Assembly (NCBI GenBank): GCA_964630025.1
Contig: CAZVRG010000036.1
Span: forward strand, 1 to 7,804
From: VMFP01 sp964630025
GTDB taxonomy: Bacteria; Patescibacteriota; Andersenbacteria; UBA10190; CAIZMI01
Direction of reading: 5' to 3'
Length of the DNA stretch: 7,804 bases
A program made the position numbers and the translations under genes. Below the pieces are notes generated by a model. The model had not been told where the DNA came from. It searched no databases and was given only the letters and a program-made list of their open reading frames with translations. This document shows, piece after piece, positions 6,602-7,804 of this stretch (positions are counted from its first letter, which is position 1; every line of letters starts with the position of its first letter).

Positions 6602-7291
6602 TCATGCAGAACGCGTGGTGGCAACAGTTTCCGGAACGGAAAGAGAGAGACGTTCATCAAGAATCGCTGTAGCAAGAAGCTGTCCCCATCCCTCCATGCG
6701 CGGCAGAAGCGCCTCGAGAGCGGAACCACGCACCAGCTCCACGTGCGTGAATTCATCGCTGGCCTCGGGGAGACGGACAACGCCGGGAAGAGGAACGCGA
6801 TAGACGATACCGATATGCACGCGATGAAAGAGCTCCGCATCCGGTGCGGCAGTCGACACGAGACCAAGAGGCGTCAGCGTTGGAAGCGCGGGAGCGGGGT
6901 CAAACACCAGCTCTTCGTGCAACTCGCGTTCAAGCGCGGAACGAAGGATATCCTGCGATCCTTCCTCGACAGGCTCCACGTGTCCGCCGGCCGACAACGC
7001 GACTTTCGTGTTATGGCGCGTCTCAACAAATCGCTCCGCACTGCGTTCCCGTGATTGCCGAAACAATGCAAGTACTGACGTCCCGTCCGTCACCAGTCCT
7101 TGAACGATAATCTGCAGATACGTCGGATCTTCTTCGAGCGCTGGCCGTGGCCCAAACGCTCCCGCAGTACGGACGGTATCCTGGAACGCAGCGAGGAGTT
7201 CCGGCTGCATGGTGAATCCGAGCGGAATTCCCTGAAGACGCTCTTCCAGAACAGCGCGAGGGACAGAGAGAATCTGTTGCACGTGCGTCAT
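6602..7291 (-). CDS. NUDIX hydrolase with divergent Nudix box
   Basis: NUDIX enzymes hydrolyse nucleoside diphosphates linked to another group, using a metal-binding helix. In this 229-residue protein the domain runs from about residue 57 (YLQIIVQGLV) to about 200. The Nudix helix is ILRSALERELHEEL (115-128), with the metal ligands R122-E123 and E126-E127 in place. It is preceded by GGHVEP (102-107), but the canonical Gly and Glu spacing is not kept: Asp114 is where the first Glu is expected, and Leu128 replaces the Gly after EE. LGLVSTAAPDAELFHRVHIGIVYRVPLP resembles a NUDIX subgroup with GGH-I-N/E-P boxes and extra N-terminal sequence. Substrate unknown; in this setting a nucleotide-sugar or housekeeping role is equally possible. 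The ATG follows the GH130 stop by 12 bp without a Shine-Dalgarno, so it probably shares that transcript. Confidence 0.88.
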   Translation of the reverse strand: MTHVQQILSVPRAVLEERLQGIPLGFTMQPELLAAFQDTVRTAGAFGPRPALEEDPTYLQIIVQGLVTDGTSVLALFRQSRERSAERFVETRHNTKVALSAGGHVEPVEEGSQDILRSALERELHEELVFDPAPALPTLTPLGLVSTAAPDAELFHRVHIGIVYRVPLPGVVRLPEASDEFTHVELVRGSALEALLPRMEGWGQLLATAILDERLSLSVPETVATTRSA

Positions 7292-7303
7292 GTGGTCAGC
7301 GTG

Positions 7304-7804
7304 TTAGATTGCGCGCAGAGATGCAAGGATTGCGTGCAATGACCCGCGCGCAACACCAACAACGGAATCCGCACCGCCGTAATACACGTACACCTCATCG
7401 CCGCGCAGAACCATACCGGACGGGAAGACCACCCGCGGTGTTTGGCCAACCATTTCCCACGATTCTTGCGGCTCAAGTGCCGGCTCGCTGGAGCGACCAA
7501 GGATGCGGCTGGGATCCTCGAGATCGAGAAGCGCAAAACCGGCGCGATAGACCGTATGATGATCCACGCCGTGATAACACACGAGCCATCCCTCTGGTGT
7601 ACGCACCGGCGGGGGGCCGGCGCCCAACTTGTGTTCGTCCCACAACGCCGGCCGCGTCCGAAGCACGACACGGTGATCCTGCCATGATGCGAGGTCGTTG
7701 CTTGTCGCGATCCACATGTCCGGCGGAAGCCGATGCAGAAGAACATACTGCCCGCGAATTTTTTCCGGAAACAGAACGGCGTCCTTGTTATCCATGTGCG
7801 GGAG
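7304..7804 (-). CDS. GH130 mannoside phosphorylase/glycosidase, C-terminal half
   Basis: GH130 enzymes phosphorolyse beta-mannosides to mannose 1-phosphate, or in some branches hydrolyse them. Only the last 166 codons are present; full-length members are about 300-340 residues, so the start and the N-terminal part, which should carry the catalytic Asp, lie beyond the right edge. The methionine near 7795 is internal: the frame stays open upstream (LPHMDNKD) and homology runs through it. Visible family blocks, numbered within the fragment: KDAVLFPEKIRGQYVLLHR (7-25), WIATSNDLASW (31-41), KLGAGPPPVRTPEGWLVCYHGVD (about 59-81, read in two parts), YRAGFALLDLEDPSRILGR, a VVFPSGMV strand and VYVYYGGADSVVGVA near the C-terminus. 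These are blades of the five-bladed propeller. Phosphorylase and hydrolase cannot be told apart without the missing half. The gene leads the visible cluster and is 12 bp ahead of the NUDIX gene. Confidence 0.92.
   Translation of the reverse strand, partial: LPHMDNKDAVLFPEKIRGQYVLLHRLPPDMWIATSNDLASWQDHRVVLRTRPALWDEHKLGAGPPPVRTPEGWLVCYHGVDHHTVYRAGFALLDLEDPSRILGRSSEPALEPQESWEMVGQTPRVVFPSGMVLRGDEVYVYYGGADSVVGVARGSLHAILASLRAI

Noticed and set aside
6281..7054. Plus-strand open frame of 257 codons
   Set aside because: It spans the antisense of two clear genes (dehydrogenase and NUDIX) and has basic, low-information composition with no motif.

Overview
The window holds nine genes, all on the minus strand, two of them cut by its edges. 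By eye the DNA is moderately GC-rich (somewhat above half) and densely coding; I see no RNA gene, CRISPR array, transposase or canonical intrinsic terminator. An elongation factor P without the usual PGKG loop, a DUF5667-like secreted protein, small spacers and mostly absent Shine-Dalgarno sequences would fit a Patescibacteria/CPR lineage (perhaps Peregrinibacteria/Peribacteria, where such GC occurs). This placement is an inference from gene style, not a proven assignment.

In transcription order (right to left): (1) the C-terminal half of a GH130 mannoside phosphorylase/hydrolase, 7804-7304; (2) a NUDIX hydrolase 12 bp later, 7291-6602; (3) a UDP-N-acetyl-sugar 6-dehydrogenase, 6530-5133, carrying an 81-bp in-frame repeat insertion; (4) a secreted helical protein with a Ser/Gly tail, 5097-3796; (5) a GT4-type glycosyltransferase, 3724-2468; (6) a six-hairpin-like protein whose start overlaps the GT4 end, 2487-1384; (7) an intergenic heptad-based imperfect palindrome that reaches into the end of gene 6; (8) elongation factor P, 1251-688; (9) a 63-residue two-helix membrane protein, 588-397; (10) a DUF4383-like membrane protein, 380-1, running off the left edge.

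Genes 1-6 look like a surface-carbohydrate locus. GH130, GT4 and six-hairpin-like proteins are, to my knowledge, recurrent partners in bacteria; here they are separated by a NUDIX protein, an enzyme making UDP-sugar uronic acids and an exported protein. A role in making or recycling a mannose-containing cell-surface glycan is plausible but unproven. EF-P and the two membrane proteins look unrelated.

The most notable signals are the 81-bp element inside the dehydrogenase (two 37-bp hairpin-forming units plus a 7-bp flanking direct repeat, adding exactly 27 residues), the non-canonical EF-P loop, and the 86-bp inverted repeat before EF-P. I did not find a clearly new multi-gene system.
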